DNA of 64,000 nt from Sphingomonas sp. (GTDB lineage Bacteria; Pseudomonadota; Alphaproteobacteria; Sphingomonadales; Sphingomonadaceae). The stretch's first letter is position 1, and each line of letters opens with the position of its first letter. The notes under the pieces were generated by a model, which saw only the letters and a list, made by a program, of their open reading frames with translations, was not told the origin of the DNA and made no database searches. This document shows positions 18,583 to 27,591 of the stretch, piece after piece. Position numbers and translations under genes: made by a program. The stretch is taken from positions 100,598 to 164,597 of the forward strand of contig NZ_JANINP010000002.1 in the NCBI RefSeq assembly GCF_024508665.1, given 5' to 3'.

Positions 18583-20481
18583 CTATTTCACCACCGGCAG
18601 CGCGATGTAGCTTTCGTTCGGCCCCGCTACCAACACACGCTGCGTCGCCTTCACGTAATCCGCCGGTTTGGCGAAGAAGATGTTCGGCACGAACGTCTGC
18701 GGATTGCGGTCGTAGAGTGGAAACCAGCTCGACTGCACCTGCACCATGATGCGGTGCCCGGGCAGGAACACATGGTTCGCCGCGGGGAGCGCGAAGCTGT
18801 ATTGCAGCGGCGCATTAGGCGTCAGCGCCTTGGGCTCGGAGAAGCTCTGGCGATAGCGTCCGCGGAAGATGTCCATGCCGACCGCGAACTGATAGCCGCC
18901 GAACCCGGGCCGCCCCGGCACCTGGTCGGGCCAGACGTCGATCAGTTTGACCACCCAATCGCTGTCGGTGCCACTGGTGGAGGCGGTTAGCTTGACCATC
19001 GGCCGCCCCGAAATCTTGAGCGGCTGGGTCAGCACCTCGCTGGTGAAGGTCAGCACGTCGGGCCGGCTCGACACGGCGCGCTGATCGTCGGCGAGCCAGT
19101 TCGGCCAGGGATTGTTGTTGTCGTAGCCCACCGCCTGGATCGGGCGATTGCGGAACAGCACCGGGTGCGCGGGGTCGGAAACGTAATCGGCGGTCTCCTC
19201 GCCACTCGCCGCGGCATCGAAGCCCAAGGCGGCGCCCGGCTTGAGATACAGCCGCTCGCCCTCACCCGCCTCGTTCGGCCAGGACTGAAAGCGCCGCCAT
19301 TCGTTGGTACCGCTTTCGAACGCGGTGACCGGCGCGACGTCCATCGGCGTGCCCTTGAGGTAATGCGCGAGGAACGGCGCCAGCACGTTCTTGCGCCACC
19401 AGGTGCCGGTATCCTGCCCCCAGCGCATCTGACCGAGCGTATCGGCGTCCTCGATCTCCTGCCCATGGTGCCACGGCCCCATCGACAGATAGACCATATC
19501 GTTATTGACATCCTTCGGCTCGAGCGCGCGATAGGTCGCGAGCGCCCCGTAACTATCCTCCTGGTCCCAGAGCGAATGCACCAGCATCACCGGCACCTTC
19601 AGCGGCAATTTGCCCAGATAGGCGTCCATCGCGCGATCCTGCCAGAAGCGGTCATAAGCGGGATGCGCCAGGATGCTCTTCCAGAAACCGATCTGCTCCA
19701 GCCCCATCCGCTTGCCGAGTTCGCCCGCCGAGCCGGCGCGCATGTAGAAATCGTAGATATCGTCGCTCGAGCTCACCCAGGGCAAGCTGTTGTCCCGCGT
19801 CGCTTCCTGCTCCCAGATGTAATCCATGCCCATCTGGCGGAACGCGCCGTTATGGAACCAGTCGTCGCCCATCCAGCCGTCGACCATCGGGTTCATCGGC
19901 ACCGACACCTTGAGCGCCGGGTGCGGGTTCACCAACGCCGCGAGCGGCTCGTAGCCGTCATAGCTGATGCCCAGGATGCCGACCTTGCCGTTCGACGCCT
20001 TCAGGTTCTTCACCAGCCAGTCGATCGTGTCGTAGCAATCGGTCGCGTCGTCGACCTTGGTCGGATTTTCCGCCGTGCCGACCAGCGCGCGGTTCATCAC
20101 GAAGGTGCCGCCCGACCCGTATTTGCCGCGAATGTCCTGGATCACGCGGATATAGCCGCCATCGACGATCACGTCGGTCGCGTTGTCATAGCCGTAGAGC
20201 GCGGTGCCGAGATCGCCGCTCTTGCGGTTGGTGGTCAGCGCCTCGGCATTGTACGGCGTGCGGGTCAGCAGGATCGGCGCATTGCTCGCGCCTTTGGGCG
20301 TCAGGATAACGGTGTGGAGCTTGGTGCCGTCGCGCATGGGGATATCAACGACGCGCCGATCGTAGTTGAAACCGTAATTGGGCGAGACCGCTTTTGCCGG
20401 CCGATCGTCATAGGTTTGAGCAGTTCCACCCGAAGCGGCGAGCGCCGCCAGTCCGATCGCCACTGCCAGCCGCAAACGCAT
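18583..20481 (-). CDS. CocE/NonD (S15)-family hydrolase, secreted
   Basis: 632 residues from ATG 20481, which gives a signal peptide (MRLRLAVAIGLAALAASGGT) and has GGGAAG just upstream. Alpha/beta hydrolase of the X-Pro dipeptidyl-peptidase S15/cocaine esterase type: nucleophile Ser in GISYDGYEPLAAL, acid Asp in LVHSLWDQEDS, His in MGPWHHGQE, and a C-terminal jelly-roll domain (ISGRPMVKLTAST to VFLPGHRIMVQVQSSWFP). Related proteins are glutaryl-7-ACA acylases, alpha-amino ester hydrolases or peptidases; the true substrate is unknown. A frame extension up to 20607 has no signal-like start and is dropped. Confidence 0.9.
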   Translation of the reverse strand: MRLRLAVAIGLAALAASGGTAQTYDDRPAKAVSPNYGFNYDRRVVDIPMRDGTKLHTVILTPKGASNAPILLTRTPYNAEALTTNRKSGDLGTALYGYDNATDVIVDGGYIRVIQDIRGKYGSGGTFVMNRALVGTAENPTKVDDATDCYDTIDWLVKNLKASNGKVGILGISYDGYEPLAALVNPHPALKVSVPMNPMVDGWMGDDWFHNGAFRQMGMDYIWEQEATRDNSLPWVSSSDDIYDFYMRAGSAGELGKRMGLEQIGFWKSILAHPAYDRFWQDRAMDAYLGKLPLKVPVMLVHSLWDQEDSYGALATYRALEPKDVNNDMVYLSMGPWHHGQEIEDADTLGQMRWGQDTGTWWRKNVLAPFLAHYLKGTPMDVAPVTAFESGTNEWRRFQSWPNEAGEGERLYLKPGAALGFDAAASGEETADYVSDPAHPVLFRNRPIQAVGYDNNNPWPNWLADDQRAVSSRPDVLTFTSEVLTQPLKISGRPMVKLTASTSGTDSDWVVKLIDVWPDQVPGRPGFGGYQFAVGMDIFRGRYRQSFSEPKALTPNAPLQYSFALPAANHVFLPGHRIMVQVQSSWFPLYDRNPQTFVPNIFFAKPADYVKATQRVLVAGPNESYIALPVVK

Positions 20482-20690
20482 GTTTCTTCCCCTCGCCCGA
20501 TGTCGAAGCGATCGTGGGCCGGAGTCGTTTCGGGTGCAACTTTTGATTTTTGGTCCTGAAGAGCTGCGGAACGAGAGGTTCCAGACATTGAGATGCCGGG
20601 CACTCATCGGCTAGCTCGTTACGCCTCACGACGGTAATGTGCGGCAGGCGGACATTTGCCACGGCTGCGGCTCTACTTCATAATTTCCAA

Positions 20691-21179
20691 ATGAACCCAT
20701 TATCTGCGCACTTCGAGAATGGATTATCCGAGATCGACGTCGGAGTGATGAGCCATGGCTTTGCCGAGCACGGACGAGACTATCGGTTCATTTTGGAGGA
20801 TTGCCTGGGGACAAGCCCGGGGACGTATCGCCTTACCTTAACTCATGTAGTGGCGATGGAATATCGCACTGCGCTTCCCGTATCGGCATGGTCCGAAGCC
20901 TGGTCTGACGACTTCATCGATTATGACCGTTGGGAAGCAGCAGGCGAGCCAAATGGCTATGTCTTTGGCGCAAACTGGTCCAACGCTTATCCCGGTTTCG
21001 TAGCCCTAGCAGATCACGCCGGTGCTGCCGAATGGGCACTCAAATTAGGCCGGCCGATGTATGCCGCATCGCTGCACACCGACCTCTTTGAGATGACTTT
21101 GGTTTTCCACGACGCACTGTTGGTAAAAGTAAGCGACGACACCAGCACGATTAGTAAGGTTACGATGCCCCTTGCGTGA
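20691..21179 (+). CDS. Hypothetical protein, possible foreign gene
   Basis: 162 residues from the ATG at 20691; not recognised. No signal peptide or membrane segment. It is Trp-rich (AWSEAWSDDFIDYDRW, ANWSNAYPGFVALAD) and acidic, a composition seen in small single-domain immunity or scaffold-type proteins, but that is only a resemblance. Codon use is visibly less GC-biased than in neighbours (several ATT, TTA, ACT, GTA codons), suggesting a recent arrival. No convincing ribosome-binding site is seen before the ATG. It is flanked by unrelated minus-strand genes. Confidence 0.55.
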   Translation: MNPLSAHFENGLSEIDVGVMSHGFAEHGRDYRFILEDCLGTSPGTYRLTLTHVVAMEYRTALPVSAWSEAWSDDFIDYDRWEAAGEPNGYVFGANWSNAYPGFVALADHAGAAEWALKLGRPMYAASLHTDLFEMTLVFHDALLVKVSDDTSTISKVTMPLA

Positions 21180-21227
21180 TGCAGACGTCTGCCATCGGGT
21201 GGATTTGCTGCTCGTCGCTATACCAAA

Positions 21228-21596
21228 TCAATCGTCGCAGGCAGCGTAGTTACCCGCATCGCACTCGACCACGGCACGGCGCCATTCGGCCATCTCTCGC
21301 TCGTACCGCGCGCGGCTGCGGCGGTAGTCCGCCATATCGCGCTCATGGTCGTGCGCAGCGGAGGCATAGTCACCGTCGGCGGCCTCATCGCGACCGCCGC
21401 CACGCGCCACCCGCCAGGTTACGCCGCGCTCGAGCACCCGCGCATTCTCCTGGCGGTTGAGCGCGCGCGTCTTCGCGCTGTCGCGCGCCCGTGCCTCGGC
21501 GTTGCGCATCGCCGGATCGCGCGGATCGTCGGCCAAGGCGGCGACCGGCACCATCGCGGCGACGATGGCCCCGCAGAGCAACGGGCTAATCTTCAT
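21228..21596 (-). CDS. Secreted hypothetical protein, charged helical
   Basis: 122 residues from ATG 21596 (MKISPLLCGAIVAAMVPVAA; GGGAGGGAA upstream). A signal peptide ends near ALADD, followed by an Arg/Glu/Ala-rich region predicted to be helical (RNAEARARDSAKTRALNRQE) and a repeating pattern RDMADYRRSRARYEREMAEW, which looks like a short coiled coil. It ends VVECDAGNYAACDD with two cysteines that could pair. Relatives seem restricted to sphingomonads; no function known. Confidence 0.68.
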   Translation of the reverse strand: MKISPLLCGAIVAAMVPVAALADDPRDPAMRNAEARARDSAKTRALNRQENARVLERGVTWRVARGGGRDEAADGDYASAAHDHERDMADYRRSRARYEREMAEWRRAVVECDAGNYAACDD

Positions 21597-21756
21597 GACA
21601 TTATTCCCTCCCACGCACGGGTTAAGAAATATCAATCCGTTGGGCAGGCCGGCAAACCAATTGCGATGAAGCGCGCCCCGCTCGTCGCGCGGAGCGCGCG
21701 GTCTGGCGCGTGTCTAGTCGCACAAGGGCAGCCGGCTGACGGCTAAACAATAAAAA

Positions 21757-21784
21757 GGGCCGCCTCCGAGCGGGAGACGGCCCC
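21757..21784 (-). terminator. Rho-independent terminator
   Basis: Stem GGGCCGCCTCC / GGAGACGGCCC with a 4-nt loop; on the minus strand it is followed by CTTTTTATTG. It would end the transcript carrying 21888-22187 and the M16 gene. Between it and that gene is a second hairpin (GGCGCGGAA/TTCCGCGCC, 21798-21820). Confidence 0.75.
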
Positions 21785-21887
21785 TTATTCAGGCGGCGGC
21801 GCGGAAGTGGATTCCGCGCCGTCGGTCGCGGCTGAGCCGCGCCGGCCGCCGGCCCGCGTCCGCTGCGCGGACCGTCGGCTAACTGCG

Positions 21888-22187
21888 TTAGCCTACTCGC
21901 GTACCCGTCAGCGGGAAGCTGCCGAACGCGCCGGCGGTGACCGTTCCCGTGATCGAGTCGCCGTCGATCGTCGCTTCGTTGGTCAGGGTCATCGGCATCG
22001 GCACGGTGATGTTCATCGACCATTTGATCGTGTTGCCGTCGACCACGCCGTCGGTGATCTCCGCGGTGCCCATCGCGCCCGCCTGGGTGCCGGTCCAGCT
22101 GTTGCCGTCCGACTTCACCGTCAGCGTCGCCTTCTGGTCGCCCATCGGCGACTTCACGACCGTCTCGTACACGCCATCGACTGCCAT
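21888..22187 (-). CDS. Small conserved beta-rich hypothetical protein
   Basis: 99 residues; no signal peptide. The sequence alternates polar and hydrophobic residues with many Thr and Gly (GVYETVVKSPMGDQKATLTV, SDGNSWTGTQ, TIKWSMNITVPMP, ATIDGDSITGTVTAGAFG), consistent with a small beta-barrel or jelly-roll like fold. I recognise it only as a conserved type in sphingomonads. It lies 21 bases downstream of the M16 peptidase with its own AGGAGAG, so it is probably the last gene of that operon. Confidence 0.72.
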   Translation of the reverse strand: MAVDGVYETVVKSPMGDQKATLTVKSDGNSWTGTQAGAMGTAEITDGVVDGNTIKWSMNITVPMPMTLTNEATIDGDSITGTVTAGAFGSFPLTGTRVG

Positions 22188-22208
22188 CGTCTCTCTCCTG
22201 TGAATTCC

Positions 22209-25055
22209 TCAGCGCGCGCCGAGCGACGCCGCAGGCACGACCTCGACAGGCAGCCCGACCTTGTCAAGCTGGGGCCTAACCGTCTTGGCATCGCCGACCA
22301 CTACCCAGACCACCTTCTTGGGGTCGATCGCTTGCTCGATGACGCTACGGAGTTGGGGCAAAGTCAGTGCGCGATATTTGTCGGCGATGGTCGCATAATA
22401 ATCGTCGGGACGTTTGTACGTAACGTTCGAAATCATCGCCCCCATCACCGCGCGCGACGTTTCGAAGCTCCCCGGCAGCGAGCGAATCGCCCCGGTGATC
22501 GCGCGGCCGAACTCCTCGTCGGTCATCGGCTTGTCGCCGACGAACGACGAGACATCGCCCATCGCCGCGACGATCGCGTCACCGGTGCGGTCGGCCTGGA
22601 CGCCCGCCGCGATGATATAGGGCGTGGCGCCCTGCGCTCGAGAGAAGCGGCCGCTGGCGCCGTAGGACCAGTGTTTGTCCTCGCGCAGGTCCATGTTGAT
22701 CCGGCCGAGAAAGCCGCCGCCCAAACCGTCATTGGCGGTATTGACCGGAAGAAGCTCGTCGGTGCCGATCAGCCCGGTCGGGATCGCGCCATAGATGACC
22801 GATTGCGGTGAATCGGGTCGGTCGACCAGCACGATCTTAGGCGCCACCGGTGCGGCCTTGACCACATCGCCCTTGACGCCGGCAGTACCTGTCATCTTCC
22901 AGTCGCCCAAGTCTGCGTCGAGTGCCGCCGTCACCTCGGCCAGCGGCCGGTCGCTGACCACGAACACGGTCGCGCGGTCGGGTCGCAGCCATGCCTGGCG
23001 AAACGCGATCAAGTCGTCGCGAGTCAGCTTGGCCACCGCCGTCGCGTCGCCGCCGCCGAACGCCTTGGCATAAGGGGAGGCCGGGCCGTAGATCAGCGGC
23101 GCCATCGCGCGGCCGGCCAGCGCGTTGGCGTTGGTCAGTTCGGACGCGATCCCGGCAAGCTGCTGGTTCCTCAACCGATCGACCTCGGCCGGGGCGAACG
23201 CAGGATTGCGCAACACATCGGCGAACAGCGCCACGCCCGGCTTCAGGTTCGGGCTGGGCAAGTCGATCGCGAATGACGTGTTGTCGCTGTCGATCCCCGC
23301 GCCGATCGTGGCGCCGAGCCGTTCTTGCGCCTTGGCATATTCGAGCGATCCCAGGCTGGTTGTGCCCGCGGACATCGCCGCCAAGGTCAGCTGCTGGGTG
23401 CCGAGCGCGGTCGGGACGTCGGCGGCGGTGCCGGCGTCGAAATTGACCATGATCCGCGTGACGGGCGTCGCCGTGCGCTGCGCGTAGATCACGGTCACGC
23501 CGTTCGCGAGCTTGGCGCGCTCGACCTTGGGGAAGGTCAGGTTGGCGATCGATCCGACATCAGGCATCGTACCGCGCGTTCCTTTGGCGGCGGGCTCGTC
23601 GGCAGCCTTGACCGCGACCGGCTTGGGCGCCGCCGCTTCCTCATAGGCGTCGCGCGGGCCGGGAATGATGTCCAGCCCATAGACAGGCCGGCTAAGCCAT
23701 TTGTCGGCGACCGCCTTGACCTTCGCCGGCGTCTCGGCGGCAAGCTCCGCCAGTTCCTTTTTGTAATGCGCGGGGTCGTTCGAATAGAGCGCGCCCTCGG
23801 CCAGGGCGACCGCCTTGCCGCCGAACCCGCCGACCGCTTCCAGGCCCTTCACGCGGCCGGCGATGCTGCGCACCTGGTATCGCTGCAACTCGTCGGCCGT
23901 CGGACCGGTGGCCAGAAAGTCGGCGACGACCGCATCGAGCCGCTTGGTCACGGTGGCCGCATCCACCCCCGGGCGCACGTCGACGCTAAGCTCGAAAATG
24001 CCGACCTGGCTGAAGCTCTGATTGTCGGCGCTGACCCGGACCGCCAGCCGCTCCTTGCGCACCAAGGTGTCGTAGAGCCGTGAGCTGGCGCCGCCGCCTA
24101 GCACGCCAGCGGCCACGTCGAGACCGACGCTGTCGGGATCGTTGAGCCCCGGCACCGCCCATGAGCGTGTAATCCGGGTGGTTGCGACGCGATCCTTCAT
24201 CGTTTCGATCTTCGTGCTCGGCAGCGTCGGCACGGGCGCATTCGGCTGCTTCGTCTCGGGACCCGCCGGGATTCCGCCGAAATATTTCTCGACCAACGGT
24301 TTGGCGGTCGCGGCGTCGATGTCGCCCGCCAGCACCAAAACCGCATTGTTCGGACCGTAATGGTCCTTGAACCAGCTCTTCACGTCGGCAAGGCTGGCGC
24401 CGTCGAGATCGGCCATCGAGCCGATCGTCGAATGTTCGTAGGGATGCCCCTTGGGGAACAGGCCGGAGAGCTGACGATACTCGACCAGGCCATAAGGCTC
24501 GTTATCGCCCTGGCGCTTCTCGTTCTGGACGACGCCGCGCTGCTCGTCGAGCACCGCCTGGGTGATCGCGCCGGTCAGATAGCCCATGCGGTCGCTTTCG
24601 AGGAACAGCGCACGGTCGAGAGCGGGGGTCGGTACCGTCTCGAAATAATTGGTGCGGTCGAAATAGGTGGTGCCGTTGAAATCGGTCGCGCCGACATTCT
24701 TGAGCGGCACGAAGAAATCGCCCGGCGCATTCTCGCTGCCGTTGAACATCAGATGCTCGAACAGATGGGCGAAGCCGGTCTTCCCGGCGGGCTCCATCTT
24801 CGACCCGACGTCGTACCAGACACTGACGGCGACGATCGGCGCCTTGCGGTCGGTGTGGACGATGACCCGCAACCCGTTCTGGAGTGTGAACTGGGTGAAG
24901 GGGATGTCGACCGATTTGGCGAGGACGCTGACCGGCACGGCGGCCGGCACGACCGCAGGCTTGGTCGCTGCCGGCTTGGCTTGAGCAATGGCAAGGTCGG
25001 GAGCGGCGATCGCGAGCAGCGCGACGCCGGAAAGCGCGAAAAGCTTGATGGTCAT
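22209..25055 (-). CDS. M16-family zinc metallopeptidase, two-domain, secreted
   Basis: 948 residues: signal peptide (ALSGVALLAIAAPDLAIAQ), then two pitrilysin-like halves. The first (about 50-480) has the inverted zinc motif HLFEHLMF near 101-108 and the distal Glu in DEQRGVVQNEKRQ near 171-183. The second half (about 510-940) lacks HxxEH, as expected for the inactive partner. Such enzymes degrade peptides inside a closed chamber. A Pro/Ala-rich start and a linker (PVAVKAADEPAAKGTRG) are visible. It lies downstream of the penicillin acylase gene (71 bases) and upstream of the 99-residue protein. Confidence 0.93.
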   Translation of the reverse strand: MTIKLFALSGVALLAIAAPDLAIAQAKPAATKPAVVPAAVPVSVLAKSVDIPFTQFTLQNGLRVIVHTDRKAPIVAVSVWYDVGSKMEPAGKTGFAHLFEHLMFNGSENAPGDFFVPLKNVGATDFNGTTYFDRTNYFETVPTPALDRALFLESDRMGYLTGAITQAVLDEQRGVVQNEKRQGDNEPYGLVEYRQLSGLFPKGHPYEHSTIGSMADLDGASLADVKSWFKDHYGPNNAVLVLAGDIDAATAKPLVEKYFGGIPAGPETKQPNAPVPTLPSTKIETMKDRVATTRITRSWAVPGLNDPDSVGLDVAAGVLGGGASSRLYDTLVRKERLAVRVSADNQSFSQVGIFELSVDVRPGVDAATVTKRLDAVVADFLATGPTADELQRYQVRSIAGRVKGLEAVGGFGGKAVALAEGALYSNDPAHYKKELAELAAETPAKVKAVADKWLSRPVYGLDIIPGPRDAYEEAAAPKPVAVKAADEPAAKGTRGTMPDVGSIANLTFPKVERAKLANGVTVIYAQRTATPVTRIMVNFDAGTAADVPTALGTQQLTLAAMSAGTTSLGSLEYAKAQERLGATIGAGIDSDNTSFAIDLPSPNLKPGVALFADVLRNPAFAPAEVDRLRNQQLAGIASELTNANALAGRAMAPLIYGPASPYAKAFGGGDATAVAKLTRDDLIAFRQAWLRPDRATVFVVSDRPLAEVTAALDADLGDWKMTGTAGVKGDVVKAAPVAPKIVLVDRPDSPQSVIYGAIPTGLIGTDELLPVNTANDGLGGGFLGRINMDLREDKHWSYGASGRFSRAQGATPYIIAAGVQADRTGDAIVAAMGDVSSFVGDKPMTDEEFGRAITGAIRSLPGSFETSRAVMGAMISNVTYKRPDDYYATIADKYRALTLPQLRSVIEQAIDPKKVVWVVVGDAKTVRPQLDKVGLPVEVVPAASLGAR

Positions 25056-25126
25056 GAATGCCCCTGGTCGATCGGAAAGGAAAATCTAATGGCGCGAGGC
25101 TAAGTCGGCTTCGCGGCACTGGCAAG

Positions 25127-27265
25127 TCACGGGCGGTAAAGACGCTCGATATTTCCTTTGAGTTCACGCGGATAGAACCAGACTGGTTTTAATTTATGCG
25201 CGACGAACAAGGCCGATTGGTCGGTATAGTGTGGAGAGTCCGGCCGCGTCGTCGCGGCGCCAAACGGCTGGATCGATCGCGACGACACGCGGCCGGCCTT
25301 GTCCCATTGGGCGAACATCACGAAGCTGTCGCCATGCTTGACCGCCAGCCGGCCGTCGGGCGCCTCGTCCCAATTGGCCGCCGCGCGCAGGACTTCGGGC
25401 CCGCCGTCGAGCGGCAGGTCGACCTTGCCCTGGCGCAGCCGCAGCATCGTGCCGAGCGGCGGGTCGAGCCGGCCGAACACCCGCTGGAGATAGGCGATCG
25501 CCTCGACCAACGTGGCGCGCGGATCGGCCTCGGGCTGGCGATTGTAATGCCATTTCTGCCAGCTTTTCATCATCAGGCAGGCAAGCGCGTCTGCCGCTCC
25601 CTTGCCGTCGAGATTCCAGTCCCATTGCCGGAGCAGCGCCTGGGCGGCGGCCACCTGGCGGTCGCCGTGCGGGTCGGCGGCGATCAGGTCGGCGAACCAT
25701 TTGGCCGTCATTCCGCGATGGCTGACCCCGGTGTCGAACTTGATGCGCTCGAGATCGGCCTGGCTGATCGCCGGGTTGGCGCCCATCAGTTCGAGCGCAC
25801 GGTTGTCGCGATTGGTCGTGTCGGTCTCGATGCCGAGCAATGGCGACCAGTCGGCTGGGTTCATCTCCGACCCGGCGCCCGCCGACAGGAACGGCGTCGA
25901 ATTGGCGTTGACCAGGAAGCCCGATCGCGGGTTCACGTTGCGCGGCACCATCGACCACGGAACGGTGCCCGCCGCATAGTCGGCGGACGTGTCGCCAGGC
26001 AGCACATTCGAATAATCGTAGCCCGGCTTTCGATTGGGGAACGCCGCATTGTAGAAATAGGCGATGTTGCCTGCGGCGTCGGCGTAGAGGAAATTGGTCG
26101 CCGGCACGCCCTGGATCGCCATTGCGCGCTGCCACTCGTCGAACGTCCTGGCGCGATTGAGACGGTAATATTGCTCGACCATCCTGAGCTGGTCGGCGCC
26201 GCCATAGCGGAGCGCATAAGCGCCCGACTTGGTCTCGATCACCGGCCCCTGCACCGCGCGATAGACGCTGCGCGGCACGGGGAGCACGAACGGTCCCCAC
26301 AATTTGACCGGCAGCCAGACGGTCTCCTTCTCGAGCGGACGCCATCGACCGTCGAAACGGTAATGCGTGCCGTCGCCGTCGAGCACGAGCTTGTAGGTGT
26401 CGATCAGATCCGGCCGATTGACGGTGTTGGTCCAGCCCAAAGTCTCATTGTGCCCGAGCAAGGGATAGGGCGATCCGGGGAACATCGCGCCGGCGAAATT
26501 CCAGCCGGTCTTCGAATGGACGACGAGTTCGTACCAGGCGACCGCGCCGCGCCACGGCTGGTGCGAATTGGCGACGAGCCGCGTATATCCGTCCGCCGAG
26601 CGCTTGGGTGCGACGACGAACGCGTTGGAGCCGTTCTCGCGGCCGTCGGGCCCAACCGGGGTGACGTCGGGCGCATCGGGCTGTGGCCCGGCATTTTCGC
26701 GCGGCAGCGGCGTGTCGCCGGCCAGCGCGCCCAACGTCGCGTCGAGCCCGAAGAAGAAGGGCGAGCGCATGACGAAGCCGGTGGCGATGTCCTGTCCGTT
26801 GACCGGGAACAGCCGCGACATCTTGACCTCGTCCGGATGCCGCGAGGCATAAGCATTGAGTCCCGAGGCATAGCCGTCGAGCAGCAAGCGGACATCGGCC
26901 GGCTGCTTCATGTAATCGCGGTCGACCGTCTCGCGCGCATGGAGCAGGTGAAGCACGTAATCGGTCTTCGCCCCGTCGGCACCGTCGAGCGCGCCGAGCC
27001 GCCCGCGCGCCATCGCGACCACTTCCTGCAAGGTGCCGAAATCGTCCTCGGCATGGGCATAGGCGATGCCGTAGGCGACGTCGGGATCGGTCGCGCCGAA
27101 GATATGCGGCACGCCGAACCTGTCCCGCGCGATCACCGTATCGTAACGATGCGCCGGCGGCGCCTCGGCGCGCACCGCGGTCAGCGGCTCCCAGGTCGCC
27201 AGGCCGATCGCGACCAGCACCAGCAGCACGGCCAGACCCAGGCCGATCCGTTTCAGAATCCTCAA
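25127..27265 (-). CDS. Penicillin acylase-family (S45) N-terminal-nucleophile hydrolase
   Basis: 712 residues. N-terminal membrane/signal segment (RIGLGLAVLLVLVAIGLATW). The small-chain region has DRFGVPHIFGATDPDVAYGI. Autoprocessing should free Ser in ENGSNAFVVAPKRS (near 212), the canonical Gly-Ser-Asn junction. Downstream are SPYPLLGHNETLGWTNTVN and the His/Asn features of the beta chain. Family members cleave acyl-homoserine lactones, penicillins or other amides; the substrate here is unknown. It is the first gene of a likely operon with the M16 peptidase. Repeat A2 lies upstream. Confidence 0.92.
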   Translation of the reverse strand: MRILKRIGLGLAVLLVLVAIGLATWEPLTAVRAEAPPAHRYDTVIARDRFGVPHIFGATDPDVAYGIAYAHAEDDFGTLQEVVAMARGRLGALDGADGAKTDYVLHLLHARETVDRDYMKQPADVRLLLDGYASGLNAYASRHPDEVKMSRLFPVNGQDIATGFVMRSPFFFGLDATLGALAGDTPLPRENAGPQPDAPDVTPVGPDGRENGSNAFVVAPKRSADGYTRLVANSHQPWRGAVAWYELVVHSKTGWNFAGAMFPGSPYPLLGHNETLGWTNTVNRPDLIDTYKLVLDGDGTHYRFDGRWRPLEKETVWLPVKLWGPFVLPVPRSVYRAVQGPVIETKSGAYALRYGGADQLRMVEQYYRLNRARTFDEWQRAMAIQGVPATNFLYADAAGNIAYFYNAAFPNRKPGYDYSNVLPGDTSADYAAGTVPWSMVPRNVNPRSGFLVNANSTPFLSAGAGSEMNPADWSPLLGIETDTTNRDNRALELMGANPAISQADLERIKFDTGVSHRGMTAKWFADLIAADPHGDRQVAAAQALLRQWDWNLDGKGAADALACLMMKSWQKWHYNRQPEADPRATLVEAIAYLQRVFGRLDPPLGTMLRLRQGKVDLPLDGGPEVLRAAANWDEAPDGRLAVKHGDSFVMFAQWDKAGRVSSRSIQPFGAATTRPDSPHYTDQSALFVAHKLKPVWFYPRELKGNIERLYRP

Positions 27266-27341
27266 ATCCCCGCGCTCCCCGCCGGTGTTGTGCGGTCAGG
27301 TGTGGTCGAAGTGCTTGGGTTTGTCACGGGGCCAGCAATCT

Positions 27342-27534
27342 CCTCTCCCTTTGGGAGAGGAAGGGGCCCGCTCGCGGAGCGAGTGGGAAGGTGAGGGCAG
27401 GTGTGGAAGCCGCGTGCTGCCCTCACCCTTCCGCCGACTAACGTCGGCTCCCTCCTGCATCAGGTCGGCCATGCCCCCGGCATGGCCTAAACAGCGCGGG
27501 GCGCTGTTTGCCTGATGCACCCAAGGGGAGAGGG
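27342..27534. repeat. Type A intergenic palindromic repeat, copy 2 (interrupted)
   Basis: Closely matches the reverse complement of the copy at 7369-7501: end hairpin CCTCTCCC-GGGAGAGG (27342-27360), GGGGCCCGCTCGCG, AGTGGGAAGG, GTGAGGGCAG, then CTGCCCTCACCCTTCCGCCG and GGCTCCCTCC. In place of the 4 bases CTCT found in copy 1 it carries a 64-base structured insertion (27456-27519), then resumes CCCAAGGGGAGAGGG. It lies between the penicillin acylase start and the stop of a TonB receptor gene. Confidence 0.85.
27456..27519. mobile_element. 64-nt three-way-junction element inserted in repeat A2
   Basis: Perfectly regular structure: outer stem TGCATCAGG (27456-27464) / CCTGATGCA (27511-27519); hairpin 1 GGCCATGCC-CCC-GGCATGGCC (27467-27487); hairpin 2 AAACAGCGC-GGG-GCGCTGTTT (27489-27509). 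All three stems are 9 bp and perfect, and both loops are 3 nt. Comparison with copy 1 of the repeat shows it as an insertion. It has no tRNA features (no anticodon loop, no CCA, wrong loop sizes). Labelled as a candidate non-autonomous element. Confidence 0.6.
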
Positions 27535-27591
27535 ATAAAAAGGGTGCGCCGCTAGGACGCGCCCCTCCCCTTTTCACCCGAAACCCGGTTC

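Noticed and set aside
25196..27394. Plus-strand open frame of 732 codons opposite the penicillin acylase gene
   Set aside because: Same shadow composition, no motif, and the opposite strand encodes an intact N-terminal-nucleophile hydrolase.
27456..27519. tRNA gene suggested by the cloverleaf-like fold
   Set aside because: Three stems only, 3-nt loops, no anticodon loop, no T-loop consensus and no CCA end.
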